DNA of 64,000 nt. It comes from an uncultured Paracoccus sp. (GTDB taxonomy: Bacteria > Pseudomonadota > Alphaproteobacteria > Rhodobacterales > Rhodobacteraceae). Shown here in pieces: positions 26,198 to 35,931 of this stretch. The stretch spans positions 124,001-188,000 of the forward strand of contig NZ_CALMYP010000066.1 of the NCBI RefSeq assembly GCF_937873615.1, written 5' to 3'. How positions within the stretch are numbered: position 1 is the stretch's first letter; every line of letters starts with the position of its first letter. The notes under the pieces were generated by a model, which was not told where the DNA came from, did not search any database, and worked only from the letters and a program-made list of their open reading frames with translations. The position numbers and the translations under genes are program-made.

Positions 26198-26995
26198 TCA
26201 GCCGATGCGGCCGGAGATATAGCTTTCCGTCCGCGGGTCCTGCGGGTTGGTGAAAATGTCGTCGGTCTCGCCGTATTCGACAAGGTTGCCGAGATGGAAA
26301 AAGGCGGTTTTCTGGCTGACCCGTGCCGCCTGCTGCATGGAATGGGTCACGATCACCACCGAAAATTCCTGACGAAGCTGGTCGATCAATTCCTCGACCT
26401 GGCTGGTGGCGATGGGATCGAGCGCCGAACAGGGCTCGTCCATCAGCAGCACTTCGGGCGCGGTGGCCACCGCGCGGGCGATGCAAAGCCGCTGCTGCTG
26501 GCCGCCCGACAGCCCGGTGCCGGGCTCTTGCAGGCGGTCCTTGACCTCGTTCCACAAAGCCGCGCCGCGCAGCGATTTCTCGACGATCTCGTCCAGCTCG
26601 GCCCGGCCCCGGGCGAGGCCGTGGATGCGCGGACCGTATGCCACGTTGTCATAGATCGACTTCGGAAACGGGTTCGGCTTCTGGAACACCATGCCGACCT
26701 TGGCGCGCAACTGCACCGGATCGACGCGGCGGTCATAGATATCCTCGCCATCCAGCGCGATCCTGCCCTCGACCCGGCAGATGTCGATGGTGTCGTTCAT
26801 GCGGTTGATGCAGCGCAGGAAGGTCGACTTGCCGCAGCCCGACGGGCCGATGAAGGCGGTCACCGTCTTGTCGAGGATATCGACATTCACATCCTTGATG
26901 GCGTGTTTCTCGCCATAGAAGACCTGCACGTCGCGGGCCGTGATCTTGATTTCGTCCTGCACCAGTCTACGCTCCACAAGGCTCATGTCGTTCAT
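26198..26995 (-). CDS. pstB: Phosphate ABC transporter ATP-binding protein PstB
   Basis: 265 aa from the ATG at 26995, which has AAGGGTGA in front. The Walker A is [12 protein letters not shown], the Q-loop [19 protein letters not shown] (a PstB hallmark), the signature [14 protein letters not shown], the Walker [14 protein letters not shown], and the switch histidine THSM. It powers high-affinity phosphate import with PstS, PstC and PstA. It begins 20 bp after pstA. Confidence 0.97.
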   Translation of the reverse strand: MNDMSLVERRLVQDEIKITARDVQVFYGEKHAIKDVNVDILDKTVTAFIGPSGCGKSTFLRCINRMNDTIDICRVEGRIALDGEDIYDRRVDPVQLRAKVGMVFQKPNPFPKSIYDNVAYGPRIHGLARGRAELDEIVEKSLRGAALWNEVKDRLQEPGTGLSGGQQQRLCIARAVATAPEVLLMDEPCSALDPIATSQVEELIDQLRQEFSVVIVTHSMQQAARVSQKTAFFHLGNLVEYGETDDIFTNPQDPRTESYISGRIG

Positions 26996-27015
26996 GGGTT
27001 CACCCTTGGCCGCAT

Positions 27016-28380
27016 CTACCAGCGGCGTTCGAACCGGCGGCGCAGGAAGATCGCCAGCAGGTTCATGCAAAGAAGGAAGATCAGCAGCACGATGATCGCC
27101 CCCGAGGCTCGCTCGGAAAAGGCCGGGTCGGCGCGCTGCGTCCAGTTATAGACCTGCACCGGCAGGGCCGAGGCGGGGTCGAAGAAGCCCTCGGGCGGGG
27201 CCGCCGGGAAGGTGGTGACAAAGGCCACCATGCCGATCAGCAGAAGCGGCGCGGTCTCGCCCAGGGCTTGCGCCAGACCGATGATGGTGCCGGTCAGGAT
27301 CCCGGGCATGGCCAGCGGCAGGACATGGTGGAACACCGTCTGCATCCGCGAGGCGCCCACGCCAAGTGCCGCGTCGCGGATCGAGGGCGGCACCGATTTC
27401 AGTGCCGCGCGGGTCGAGATGATGATGGTGGGCAACGTCATCAGCGTCAGCACCAGCCCGCCAACCACCGGGGTCGAACGCGGCAGGCCGACGAAATTGA
27501 TGAAAGCGGCCAGCCCGAGAATGCCGAAGACGATGGAAGGCACCGCCGCGAGATTGGCGATATTCACCTCGATCACATCGGTCAGGCGATTCTTCGGCGC
27601 GAACTCCTCCAGATAGATCGAGGCGGCAACGCCGATGGGCAGCGCCAGGATCAGCACGATCAGCATCATGTAGAAGGACCCGAGGATGGCCACGCCGATC
27701 CCCGCCGCCTCGGCCCGGTTGTCCGAGGCATCGGGCTTGGTGATGAAATCGCCGTTGAACTTCGTCACCAAAGCCCCGTTTTCCTTCATCGCCTGCGCCA
27801 GCCGAAACTGCGCAACCGAAGTCTTGCTGTCGAGCGCCGCCGTTTCCTCGGTCACGCGGCCCTTGAACATGCCGTCGATGCGGCTGGAGGTCAGGGCCGT
27901 CATCTCGACGGTCTGGCCGACCAGTTCGGGATCGGCCAGCACCATGTTGCGCAGCCGCGCCGGCGCCTCGCCCGAGAAGAAGGACTTGGTGTCGGCATCC
28001 GACAGGCCCTCGATCCGGATATTCTCAGCCGCGATCCATGCTTTCAGCGAATCATCCAGAAGCTTGCCGTAGGACAGCGAAATGACCTTGGCCATCTCGG
28101 CCGGATCGCGATTGCCCTTCGGGTCGACGACTTCGGCCGAGACCGTGACCGGGATCGAGGCATAGGTCTGCCGGAACGCCCCCGCGCCGTCCCGAACGAT
28201 GGAAGACATCAGAAAGCACAGTGCCAGCACGGCGATGGCGATGGCGGCGATGCCGTAAGCCTTGAAGCGGGCTTCGGCGGCATTGCGGCGCTTTGTGCGC
28301 GCCGAGGCGGTCAGCAACGAGCCGCTGGTATGGCGCGCTGGCTGGGCTGGAATGGTGCCCGGATCGGTCGCGTCGGTCAT
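27016..28380 (-). CDS. pstA: Phosphate ABC transporter permease PstA
   Basis: 454 aa, longer than the 280-300 aa of the enteric protein. It is the extended alphaproteobacterial form, with one N-terminal membrane segment (about 50-70) and a large periplasmic insert up to about 235. The core permease has five helices and the EAA-like loop [20 protein letters not shown], followed by [20 protein letters not shown]. Its start overlaps the pstC side by four bases. The insert ([19 protein letters not shown]) has no known function. Confidence 0.93.
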   Translation of the reverse strand: MTDATDPGTIPAQPARHTSGSLLTASARTKRRNAAEARFKAYGIAAIAIAVLALCFLMSSIVRDGAGAFRQTYASIPVTVSAEVVDPKGNRDPAEMAKVISLSYGKLLDDSLKAWIAAENIRIEGLSDADTKSFFSGEAPARLRNMVLADPELVGQTVEMTALTSSRIDGMFKGRVTEETAALDSKTSVAQFRLAQAMKENGALVTKFNGDFITKPDASDNRAEAAGIGVAILGSFYMMLIVLILALPIGVAASIYLEEFAPKNRLTDVIEVNIANLAAVPSIVFGILGLAAFINFVGLPRSTPVVGGLVLTLMTLPTIIISTRAALKSVPPSIRDAALGVGASRMQTVFHHVLPLAMPGILTGTIIGLAQALGETAPLLLIGMVAFVTTFPAAPPEGFFDPASALPVQVYNWTQRADPAFSERASGAIIVLLIFLLCMNLLAIFLRRRFERRW

Positions 28381-29831
28381 TCGTACTGCTCCCGGTATTT
28401 GCGCACGATATAAAGCGCGAAGATGTTCAGCCCCAGCGTCAGCACGAACAGCGTCAGGCCAAGGGCAAAGGCGACCAGCGTTTCGGGGCTGGCAAAGTCG
28501 TTATCGCCGGTCAACTGGCCGACGATCTTGACGGTGATGGTGGTCATCGCCTCGAACGGGTTGCCACTGATCTGCGCCATGGCGCCGGCGCCGAGGACCA
28601 CGATCATGGTCTCGCCGATGGCGCGCGACGCAGCCAGCAGCACCGCACCGACAATGCCCGGCAGGGCGGCGGGCAGCACGACCTGACGAATGGTTTCCGA
28701 ACGGGTGGAACCGAGGCCGAGGCTGCCATCGCGCAGGCTTTGCGGCACGGCATTGATGATGTCGTCAGACAGCGAGGACACGAAGGGAACCAGCATCACC
28801 CCCATGACCAGCCCCGCCGTCATCACCGACGATCCGCTATTGCCCAGACCCAGCGGCGAGGCGATCCAGTCGCGGATCATCGGGCCGACCGTCACCAGTG
28901 CGAAAAGGCCGTAAACGATGGTCGGAATCCCGGCCAGGATCTCGATCGCCGGCTTCACGACGGAACGCACACGGGGGCTGGCATATTCCGACATGTAGAT
29001 CGCCGCGAACAGCCCGATCGGCACCGCGAAAAGCAGCGCGATCACCGAGATGTAGAGCGTCCCCCAGAGCAGCGGCAGCATTCCCAGCTTGGAGCCGCCG
29101 CCGAAGCTGGGCGTCCATTCGGTGCCGAAGAAGAAATGCTGCCATTGGTAGAGCCGGAAGAAATGTATCGATTCGAAGACCAGCGACAGCACGATGCCGA
29201 GGGTGGTGGCAATGGCGATGCTGGAACAGGCGATCAGCATCCCGCGCATGACCCGCTCGACCACGTTGCGGGCGCGGAAGTCGGGCTTCGTGCGCATCAG
29301 CGCCCAGGCAAACCCGGTCCCGGCAAGGGCCAGCGACAGGATGCCAAGCCAGATCGAACCCATGCGCTGCATTCCCAGATATTGCTGGGCGGCGCCAAGG
29401 ACCGGCGGACGGGTCAGCACGGCAAGTCCGGCATCCTTCAGGCGACCCATCCCATCGGCGTCATCGACGCGCAGCGCCATCATCTCGGGCCGCGAAAGAA
29501 CCCCCTGCGACACGGCCGAGGATAGTTTGTCGGCGATCTGGGCGGCCTCGCTCAGCACGATGCCGCGGGTCTGGCCCTCGGGGATGGCATCGTCGGAAAT
29601 GGTGGAACTGACACTGTTCCCGATGATCGCCGGCTGCAGGAACAGCCAGATCACCATCAGGACAAGGGCCGGCAGGGCGGTGGAAAAAGCCACGTTCCAG
29701 CCGTAGTAACCGGGCCGGGAATGCAGCTTGCGGGCGTCGCCATCGACCTGGGTCAGGGCGCGGGACTGCCCCAGCACATAACCTGCCGCAGCAAGCGCCA
29801 GAACGATCAGGACGATCCAGAAGACGGGCAT
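28377..29831 (-). CDS. pstC: Phosphate ABC transporter permease PstC
   Basis: 484 aa, again the long alphaproteobacterial type with two N-terminal membrane segments and a periplasmic insert before the permease core. The core begins near residue 230 (FFFGTEWTPSF), and EILAGIPTIVYGLFALVTVG and LGLGSTRSETIRQVVLPAAL followed by PGIVGAVLLAASRAIGETM are PstC motifs. It is separated from pstS by a stable hairpin and overlaps pstA by four bases. Confidence 0.93.
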   Translation of the reverse strand: MPVFWIVLIVLALAAAGYVLGQSRALTQVDGDARKLHSRPGYYGWNVAFSTALPALVLMVIWLFLQPAIIGNSVSSTISDDAIPEGQTRGIVLSEAAQIADKLSSAVSQGVLSRPEMMALRVDDADGMGRLKDAGLAVLTRPPVLGAAQQYLGMQRMGSIWLGILSLALAGTGFAWALMRTKPDFRARNVVERVMRGMLIACSSIAIATTLGIVLSLVFESIHFFRLYQWQHFFFGTEWTPSFGGGSKLGMLPLLWGTLYISVIALLFAVPIGLFAAIYMSEYASPRVRSVVKPAIEILAGIPTIVYGLFALVTVGPMIRDWIASPLGLGNSGSSVMTAGLVMGVMLVPFVSSLSDDIINAVPQSLRDGSLGLGSTRSETIRQVVLPAALPGIVGAVLLAASRAIGETMIVVLGAGAMAQISGNPFEAMTTITVKIVGQLTGDNDFASPETLVAFALGLTLFVLTLGLNIFALYIVRKYREQYE

Positions 29832-29855
29832 GTGATCCTCCGCAAAGGCGCAAGG

Positions 29856-29879
29856 CCGGGCGGCGCGAAGGCCGCCCGG
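29856..29879 (-). other. Stem-loop between pstS and pstC
   Basis: The 9-bp arms CCGGGCGGC (29856-29864) and GCCGCCCGG (29871-29879) enclose a 6-base loop in the 57-bp gap. On the transcribed strand no T-run follows. Such hairpins after a binding-protein gene usually protect its mRNA or partly stop transcription, so that PstS is made in excess over the membrane subunits. Confidence 0.6.
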
Positions 29880-29888
29880 TCGGATGCG

Positions 29889-30917
29889 TTATTGCATCGC
29901 CGCTTCATCAGCGACGGTCTGCTGGACGGTGGCCAGTTCCGGGTCGGGCACCAGACCATAGCTGGACAGCGGGCCGCCGGGGCCGGCGATGGCGTCCGAG
30001 ACGAAGAACTCGGCATATTCCTTCAGACCGGGGATGACGCCGATATGGTCCTTCTTCACATAGAAGAACAGCGGGCGCGACACCGGGTATTCCGCCGAGG
30101 CGACGGTTTCGACCGAAGGCGTCACACCGTTGATGGTGGCAACCTTCAGCTTGGTGGTATTGCTCTCATAGAAGGACAGGCCGAAGACGCCGACGCCGTT
30201 CTTGTCGCTTTCGATGCGGGCCAGGGTCTCGGGATAGTCGCCGTCGACATCCACCGACTTGCCATCGGTGCGGATCGCGATGCAGGCGGCTTCGGCGGCC
30301 TTTTCGTCGGCATTGGCGGCCTTGAAGGCGTCGAGCGCGCCCGATTCCTCGCAGCCGGCCTTCATGACCTTTTCCTCGAAGACTTCACGGGTGCCGTGCT
30401 TGGTGCCGGGGATGAAGGCCATGATCGGCTGTGCCGGCAGGTCCGGGTTCACGTCCGACCAGTTGGCGGCGGCGTTGGCGGTCACCACGCCGTCCACGAC
30501 GACCTCACCGGCCAGCGCCAGGAACACGTCCTTCGGGGTCAGCGCGAAATCGGGGCCGTTGATGTCGCTGGCAAAGACGATGCCGTCATAGCCGAACTGG
30601 ACCTCGATGATATTGGCGACGCCATTGGCCTTGCAGGTCTCGATTTCCGAGTCCTTGATCTTGCGGCTGGCATTGGCGACATCGATGGTATTTTCGCCCA
30701 CACCTTCGCAGAACTGCTTCAGCCCGGCCGACGACCCGCCACCTTCGACCACGGGGGCCGCGAAGCCGGAATTTTCGGCAAAGGCCTCGGCCACGATATT
30801 GGCATAGGGCAGCACGGTCGAGGACCCCGCGACCTGAACCTGATCACGCGCGGCGGCGACCGAGGCCGAGGCGGCGATGACGGCCAGGGCCGAGACGGTG
30901 AGCTTGACGGATTTCAT
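29889..30917 (-). CDS. pstS: Periplasmic phosphate-binding protein PstS
   Basis: 342 aa from the ATG at 30917, which has GGAG nine bases upstream; a further in-frame start six codons earlier lacks one. The signal peptide ends SVAAA. The mature protein begins RDQVQVAGSSTVLPYANIVA, with the phosphate-contact AGSSTVLPY, then VVEGGGSSAGLKQFCEG and FIPGTKHGTREVFEEKV, the last two being phosphate-pocket loops (the GTR arginine). Four or more cysteines suggest disulfides. It is the first gene of the pst operon, behind tandem Pho boxes. Confidence 0.95.
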   Translation of the reverse strand: MKSVKLTVSALAVIAASASVAAARDQVQVAGSSTVLPYANIVAEAFAENSGFAAPVVEGGGSSAGLKQFCEGVGENTIDVANASRKIKDSEIETCKANGVANIIEVQFGYDGIVFASDINGPDFALTPKDVFLALAGEVVVDGVVTANAAANWSDVNPDLPAQPIMAFIPGTKHGTREVFEEKVMKAGCEESGALDAFKAANADEKAAEAACIAIRTDGKSVDVDGDYPETLARIESDKNGVGVFGLSFYESNTTKLKVATINGVTPSVETVASAEYPVSRPLFFYVKKDHIGVIPGLKEYAEFFVSDAIAGPGGPLSSYGLVPDPELATVQQTVADEAAMQ

Positions 30918-30980
30918 AGGATCACTCCTGAACACATAAGGACGGCCCGAATTGGCCTGCGCCTTCCCTAAGGCGGGATT

Positions 30981-31020
30981 GCGACGCTTATGCGACGGGA
31001 ATGTGACGATTTCGTGACGA
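30981..31020 (-). promoter_or_regulatory. Tandem Pho boxes upstream of pstS
   Basis: Plus-strand heptamers GCGACGC (30981), GCGACGG (30992), GTGACGA (31003) and GTGACGA (31014) repeat with exact 11-bp spacing. On the transcribed strand these read as TCGTCAC, TCGTCAC, CCGTCGC and GCGTCGC. Two 7-bp half sites with a 4-bp spacer is the PhoB binding unit (CTGTCAT type), so four half sites make two adjacent boxes. They end 64 bp before the pstS ATG. Confidence 0.8.
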
Positions 31021-31094
31021 TGCCGGGCCGGGGCGAAAGGCCCCTGAAATACCGGGGTTTATCGGGCGCGGGGGGTTCCCCGGCGCGCGGCGAA

Positions 31095-31418
31095 TCATCG
31101 CTTCTTCGCGGCCTTCTTCGGCAGGTTTGCGACGGTCAGCGCAAGGATGCGCGCCATATGGCCGGGATCGTCCAGATCCTCGGGCCCGATTCGCAGATGC
31201 GGACGGGCATTGTGATAGGGAATACCCTCGCGGGGCGCGCGCAGGACGGCGCGGGCGGCATCGGTCGGCTTGATGAAAAGATCGCCGTCGCAGATCACCC
31301 CGAAAATCACCCCGTCCAGATAGACCCCGTATTCGCCGAACATCGGTCGGGCCACGACATCGCCTGCGGGCGTCAGCCTGGCAAGGATGGCCGCCGCCTG
31401 ATCCTTTGTTGTGCCCAT
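31095..31418 (-). CDS. TfoX/Sxy N-terminal domain protein
   Basis: 107 aa. The single TfoX_N domain shows VVARPMFGEYGVYLDGVIFG (residues about 22-41), VICDGDLFIKPTD, then a basic tail KKAAKKR. Full-length Sxy/TfoX regulates competence with CRP, but stand-alone TfoX_N proteins of this size are widespread in alphaproteobacteria and their role is unknown. The ATG at 31418 overlaps the aroC stop by one base, so it is co-translated with aroC. Confidence 0.85.
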   Translation of the reverse strand: MGTTKDQAAAILARLTPAGDVVARPMFGEYGVYLDGVIFGVICDGDLFIKPTDAARAVLRAPREGIPYHNARPHLRIGPEDLDDPGHMARILALTVANLPKKAAKKR

Positions 31419-32518
31419 CAGCCGATCCGGCCCCGGATGCCGCCGGTCTGGGCGCGGTCCAGAAGCAGGTGGTCCAGCACCACGCAGGCGGCCATGGCCT
31501 CGGCCACCGGCACGGCGCGGATGCCGACGCAGGGGTCGTGGCGGCCCTTGGTGATCAACTCGATTTCCTCGCCCGTCCGGGTAATGGTGCGGCGCGGGGT
31601 CAGAATGGAACTGGTCGGCTTGACCGAAAACCGCACCACGATATCCTGCCCGGTCGAAATCCCGCCAAGGATCCCACCGGCATGGTTCGACAGGAATTCA
31701 GGCCCGGCGGGCCCCATGCGGATCTCATCGGCATTGTCCACGCCGGTCAGCGCCGCCGCCGCCATCCCCTCGCCGATCTCGACGCCCTTCACGGCATTGA
31801 TCGACATCATCGCCGCCGCCAGATCGGTATCGAGCTTGCCATAGACCGGCGCGCCAAGCCCGGGCGGGCAGCCGCGTACCAGCACCTCGACCGCCGCGCC
31901 GACGCTGTTCTGCGCCTTGCGAATGCCGGTCAGGTAATCCTCCCACGCCTGCGCGGCACCGGCATCGGGCAGGAAGAAGGCGTTCTGACGGATCGCGGTT
32001 TCATCGAAATTCGCCCGGTCCAGATGCATCTCTCCCATCTGGACCATATAGCCGATCACCGCGACAGAGGGCGCCAGATCGCGCAGCACCGCCTGCGCCA
32101 CCGCCCCCGCCGCCACGCGCGCAGCGGTCTCGCGTGCCGAGGAACGCCCGCCGCCGCGATAATCCCGCAGCCCGTATTTCTGGTGATAGGTGATATCGGC
32201 GTGACCGGGCCGGAAGGCCTTCGCGATCTCGCCGTAATCCTTGGACCGCTGGTCGGTATTCTCGATCATCAGCATGATCGGGGTGCCGGTGGTGCGCCCC
32301 TCGAACACGCCCGACATGATCCGCACCCGGTCGGCCTCCTGCCGCTGGGTGGTGTTCTTCGAGGTGCCGGGCCTGCGGCGGTCCATGAAGGGCTGGATCC
32401 AGTCCTCGTCAAGCGCCACGCCGGGCGGGCAGCCGTCGACCACGGCCCCAAGTGCCGGCCCGTGGCTTTCGCCCCAGGTGGTGACGCGGAATACATGGCC
32501 GAAACTGTTGAGGCTCAT
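31418..32518 (-). CDS. aroC: Chorismate synthase
   Basis: 366 aa from the ATG at 32518; upstream codons in the same frame run into the riboswitch region and are not coding. It makes chorismate from EPSP using reduced FMN. All three family signatures are present: [18 protein letters not shown] (residues about 15-32), the Arg-rich [20 protein letters not shown] (about 120-139) and [17 protein letters not shown] (about 325-341). Length is standard. It runs divergently from the thiamine operon. Confidence 0.97.
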   Translation of the reverse strand: MSLNSFGHVFRVTTWGESHGPALGAVVDGCPPGVALDEDWIQPFMDRRRPGTSKNTTQRQEADRVRIMSGVFEGRTTGTPIMLMIENTDQRSKDYGEIAKAFRPGHADITYHQKYGLRDYRGGGRSSARETAARVAAGAVAQAVLRDLAPSVAVIGYMVQMGEMHLDRANFDETAIRQNAFFLPDAGAAQAWEDYLTGIRKAQNSVGAAVEVLVRGCPPGLGAPVYGKLDTDLAAAMMSINAVKGVEIGEGMAAAALTGVDNADEIRMGPAGPEFLSNHAGGILGGISTGQDIVVRFSVKPTSSILTPRRTITRTGEEIELITKGRHDPCVGIRAVPVAEAMAACVVLDHLLLDRAQTGGIRGRIG

Positions 32519-32618
32519 CGCGGATCTCCTTTCGTCCTTGGTTAGCGGTCCCGCCCTGCCCGGACAAGCCGGGGCGGGCAACATTCGCTTGCGCTGCCGG
32601 CGCTTATTGCCCATCTTG

Positions 32619-32703
32619 TGCGGGCCTCGGGGGGCCATAAGGCTGAGACGCATCACGCGGACCCGTAGAACCTGATCCGGCTAACACCGGCGGAGGGAAG
32701 GTT
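32619..32703 (+). promoter_or_regulatory. TPP riboswitch (THI element)
   Basis: The conserved core is readable in order: GGGGGGCC, then GGCTGAGA (32641-32648), ACCC (32661-32664), GAACCTGATCCGG (32668-32680), CTAACACCGGCG and AGGGAAGG. These are the pyrimidine-sensing CUGAGA and pyrophosphate-sensing ACCUGAUC parts of the thiamine pyrophosphate aptamer. It lies 43 bp before thiB, whose ribosome site GGAGGAAAG is just downstream. Repression of thiBPQ by TPP, probably at translation, is expected. Confidence 0.97.
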
Positions 32704-32745
32704 TCGCTGCCCTTTCATCCGAAACCCGATCGATGGAGGAAAGCG

Positions 32746-33726
32746 ATGCGACACGCCCTTCTTGCCCTTTTGGCAAGCACCACCCCGGCCCTTGCCGCCG
32801 GCCCTGAATTCACCGTCTATGCGCCGGAATATTTCGCCTCGGAATGGGGTCCCGGCCCGAAGATCGAGGCAGGCTTCGAAGCCATCTGCGATTGCGATCT
32901 GGTCTTCGTCACCGGCGACGTGTTGCCCCGCATCCTGCTGGAGGGTGAAGGCACCAAGGCCGATGCCGTCATCGGGCTGAGCATGGACCAGACCCTGCGC
33001 GCCCGCGACAGCGGGCTGTTCGCGCCGCATGTGCAGGACATCTCGGGCCTGACCATGCCGCTGACATGGGACGACCCGATCTTTCTGCCCTTCAACTGGT
33101 CCGAAACCGCCTTCATCTATGACGAGACCCGGCTGGCCGACCCGCCGCACAGCTTTCACGAACTGATCGAGGCCCCAGACGATCTGAAGATCGTCATTCA
33201 GGACCCGCGCAGCTCGGTCTCGGGTCTGGCGCTGCTGATGTGGATGAGGGAGGTCTTCGGCAGCGAAGGCAACGCCGAGGCCTGGGAGAAGCTGAAGCCC
33301 AAGATCCTGACGGTGACGCAAGGCTGGTCCGAAGCCTATGGCATGTTCACCGAAGGCGAGGCCGACATGGTGCTGAGCTTCACCACCTCGCCCGCCTATC
33401 ACATCGGCGCCGAGGACGACGCGACCAAGCACGCCGCGATTTTCGAGGAAGGCCATTACCTGCTGGCGGAACTGGCCGCGCAGGTGAAAACCTCCGATCA
33501 GCCGGAACTGGCGCAGAAATTCATGGAATATATCCTGTCGCCGGATTTCCAGGGCATGATCGCCGAGGCGAACTGGTCCTATCCGTCGAAACTGCCCGAC
33601 GATCGGTTGCCGGATTATTTCGCCGCCCTGCCCCGCCCGGCAATCACGCTCTGGCTGCCCGAGGATGAGGCCGAGGCCCTGCGCAAGCCCTTGTTGGACG
33701 AATGGCTCAGCGTCTTCGCCAACTGA
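32746..33726 (+). CDS. thiB: Thiamine ABC transporter substrate-binding protein
   Basis: 326 aa. Signal peptide MRHALLALLASTTPALAAG; the mature protein begins PEFTVYAPEYFASEWGPGP, as in ThiB/TbpA (FTVYTYDSFxSEWGPG). The thiamine-site region is NWSETAFIYDETRL and the VTQGWSEAYGMFTEGEADMV followed by LSFTTSPAYH. It is the first gene after the TPP riboswitch, ATG behind GGAGGAAAGCG. It overlaps thiP by 25 bases. Confidence 0.93.
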   Translation: MRHALLALLASTTPALAAGPEFTVYAPEYFASEWGPGPKIEAGFEAICDCDLVFVTGDVLPRILLEGEGTKADAVIGLSMDQTLRARDSGLFAPHVQDISGLTMPLTWDDPIFLPFNWSETAFIYDETRLADPPHSFHELIEAPDDLKIVIQDPRSSVSGLALLMWMREVFGSEGNAEAWEKLKPKILTVTQGWSEAYGMFTEGEADMVLSFTTSPAYHIGAEDDATKHAAIFEEGHYLLAELAAQVKTSDQPELAQKFMEYILSPDFQGMIAEANWSYPSKLPDDRLPDYFAALPRPAITLWLPEDEAEALRKPLLDEWLSVFAN

Positions 33727-35252
33727 GCCCTTCGCCCGGCGGGCTGGCGGCGGGGCTGCTGGTGCTGCTGATCCTCGGCACGCTGGCGGCGGTCGCGACC
33801 CATGCCGGCGGGCTGTCGGCGCTCGGTCCCTGGGACTGGCGCGCGGTCTGGTTCACGCTCTGGCAGGCGGCGCTGTCGGCCACGGTCTCGGCGGTGCTGG
33901 CGGTGCCGGTCGCGCGCGCGCTGGCACGGCGGCGCTTTGGCGGGCGCGCGCTGCTGATCACGCTTCTGGGCGCGCCCTTCATCCTTCCGGTGATCGTCGC
34001 GGTCATGGGACTTGTGTCCGTCTTCGGGCGAAACGGGCTGGTGAACGATCTTCTGGGGGCGTTCGGCCTTGCGCCGCTTTCGATCTATGGCTGGCAGGGG
34101 GTGATCCTGGCTCATGTCTTCTTCAACCTGCCGCTTTCGGTGCGCATGATCCTGCATGGCTGGCAGGCGATCCCGACCGAGCGGTTCCGGCTGGCCGCCT
34201 CGCTGGGTTTCGGGCCGGGGGACATCGCCCGCCATCTCGAACGCCCGATGCTGAGAGAGGTCCTGCCGGGTGCCTGGCTGGCGGTGTTTCTGGTCTGCCT
34301 GACCAGTTTCGCGGTGGCGCTGGCGCTTGGTGGCGGACCAGGCGCCACGACGGTGGAGTTGGCCATCTATCAGGCCTTCCGCTTCGATTTCGACATGGGC
34401 AAGGCGGCAACGCTGGCGCTTGTGCAGGTGGGGCTTTGCGTGGCGGCGCTGGCACTGGCGTCACGGGTCAGCCGGCCCGCCGGTTTCGGCGCCGGGCTGG
34501 ATCGCGACACGCCGCTGCCCGCGCCTGCGGGTTGGCGGCGGGGCGCGGATGCCGGGGCGATCCTGCTGGCGGCGGGCTTCCTGCTGGTGCCGATGCTTGC
34601 CGTGATCCTGCAAGGTGCGCCGGGGCTGGCCGGCCTGCCCGGCGCGGTCTGGGCGGCGGCGGGGCGTTCGGTGGTGATGGCGCTGATTTCGGCCATGGCA
34701 GCACTGGCATTGGCGCTGGCACTCGCGCAGGTCATCGCGGGCGGGCGGGCGTGGGCGGAACTGGCCGGGATGCTGCCGCTGGTGGCCTCGCCCCTCGTGC
34801 TGGGGACCGGGCTTTACCTGCTGCTGCGCCCGCTCGTCTCGCCCACGGCTCTGGCGCTGCCGGTGACGGTGGCGATCAATGCGGTCATGGCCCTGCCCTT
34901 CGCGCTGCGCATCCTCATTCCCGCCGCCCGCAGCCTGCAGGCGGATTACGGGCGGCTGGCCGATTCGCTTGGCCTGCGCGGACTGGCCCGGCTGCGCCTG
35001 CTGACCCTGCCGCGCCTGGCCCGCCCGCTTGGCTTTGCCGGCGGGCTGTCGGCGGCGCTGGCCATGGGCGATCTGGGGGTGATCACGCTCTTTGCCGACA
35101 GCCGCAACCCGACCCTGCCGCTGAAACTTTACCAATTGATGAACAGCTACCGCATGGGTGATGCCGCCGCCTGCGCGGTGCTGCTGATGGCGATCAGCTT
35201 TGCCCTTTTCTGGCTGTTCGATCGCGGAGGACGCATCCATGCTGCGCTTTGA
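33702..35252 (+). CDS. thiP: Thiamine ABC transporter permease
   Basis: 516 aa with about 12 hydrophobic segments in two homologous permease halves, the double-permease design of ThiP. The first half has GAPFILPVIVAVMGLVSVFG and the EAA loop ASLGFGPGDIARHLERPML. The second has SPLVLGTGLYLLLRPLVSPT and DSLGLRGLARLRLLTLPRLA. The ATG at 33702 lies inside thiB, and its end overlaps thiQ by 14 bases. The upstream ribosome site is weak, so coupling to thiB translation is likely. Confidence 0.92.
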   Translation: MAQRLRQLSPSPGGLAAGLLVLLILGTLAAVATHAGGLSALGPWDWRAVWFTLWQAALSATVSAVLAVPVARALARRRFGGRALLITLLGAPFILPVIVAVMGLVSVFGRNGLVNDLLGAFGLAPLSIYGWQGVILAHVFFNLPLSVRMILHGWQAIPTERFRLAASLGFGPGDIARHLERPMLREVLPGAWLAVFLVCLTSFAVALALGGGPGATTVELAIYQAFRFDFDMGKAATLALVQVGLCVAALALASRVSRPAGFGAGLDRDTPLPAPAGWRRGADAGAILLAAGFLLVPMLAVILQGAPGLAGLPGAVWAAAGRSVVMALISAMAALALALALAQVIAGGRAWAELAGMLPLVASPLVLGTGLYLLLRPLVSPTALALPVTVAINAVMALPFALRILIPAARSLQADYGRLADSLGLRGLARLRLLTLPRLARPLGFAGGLSAALAMGDLGVITLFADSRNPTLPLKLYQLMNSYRMGDAAACAVLLMAISFALFWLFDRGGRIHAAL

Positions 35253-35931
35253 CCGGGCCGAGGCCACCCTTGGCGATTTCCGCCTGAACGCCGATTTCGC
35301 GCTTGAGGCCGGCGCGCGGGTGGCGGTGATCGGCCCCTCCGGCTCGGGCAAGTCCACGCTTCTGGGCATGGTCGCGGGTTTCGTGCCGCTCAGCGCCGGG
35401 CGGATCCTGTGGCAGGGGCAGGATCTGGCCGGGATGGCACCGGGGGCGCGGCCGGTCTCGATCCTGTTTCAGGACCAGAACCTGTTCCCGCATCTGAGCG
35501 TGGCCGAAAATGTCGGCCTCGGCCTGCGCCCCGACCTGCGGCTGAGCAGGGCCGAACATGCTGCCGTCGCCGGGGCCTTGCAGGAGGTCGGGCTTCAGGA
35601 CATGGCCGCACGCCGCCCGGCGCAACTTTCCGGCGGCCAGCAGAGCCGCGTGGCCCTTGCCCGCGTGGCGCTGCGCGCCCGCCCGGTCCTGCTGCTGGAC
35701 GAGGCCTTCGCCGCCCTCGGCCCGGCGCTGAAATCCGACATGCTGGCGCTTCTGGCCCGCATCGCCGACCGGAACGGCGCCACGGTGCTGATGGTCACCC
35801 ATGACCCCGACGACGCCCGCGCCTTCGCCGATCAGACCGTCGCCGTCATCGCCGGCAGGGCGCATCCGCCGGTGCCCACCGGCCCGCTTCTGGACGACCC
35901 GCCCCCGGAACTTGCCGCCTATCTCGGTTAG
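35239..35931 (+). CDS. thiQ: Thiamine ABC transporter ATP-binding protein
   Basis: 230 aa from the ATG at 35239 (CGGAGGACGC upstream). Walker A GPSGSGKSTLLG, Q-loop ILFQDQNLFPHLSVAENVGLG, signature LSGGQQSRVALARV, Walker B VLLLDEAFAALGP (Gly in place of the usual Asp after the D-loop Leu/Ala) and switch His in VTHDPDDARAFAD. The FQDxNLFPHL sequence and gene order thiB-thiP-thiQ settle the assignment. Its stop overlaps the convergent DUF2794 stop by four bases. Confidence 0.93.
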   Translation: MLRFDRAEATLGDFRLNADFALEAGARVAVIGPSGSGKSTLLGMVAGFVPLSAGRILWQGQDLAGMAPGARPVSILFQDQNLFPHLSVAENVGLGLRPDLRLSRAEHAAVAGALQEVGLQDMAARRPAQLSGGQQSRVALARVALRARPVLLLDEAFAALGPALKSDMLALLARIADRNGATVLMVTHDPDDARAFADQTVAVIAGRAHPPVPTGPLLDDPPPELAAYLG

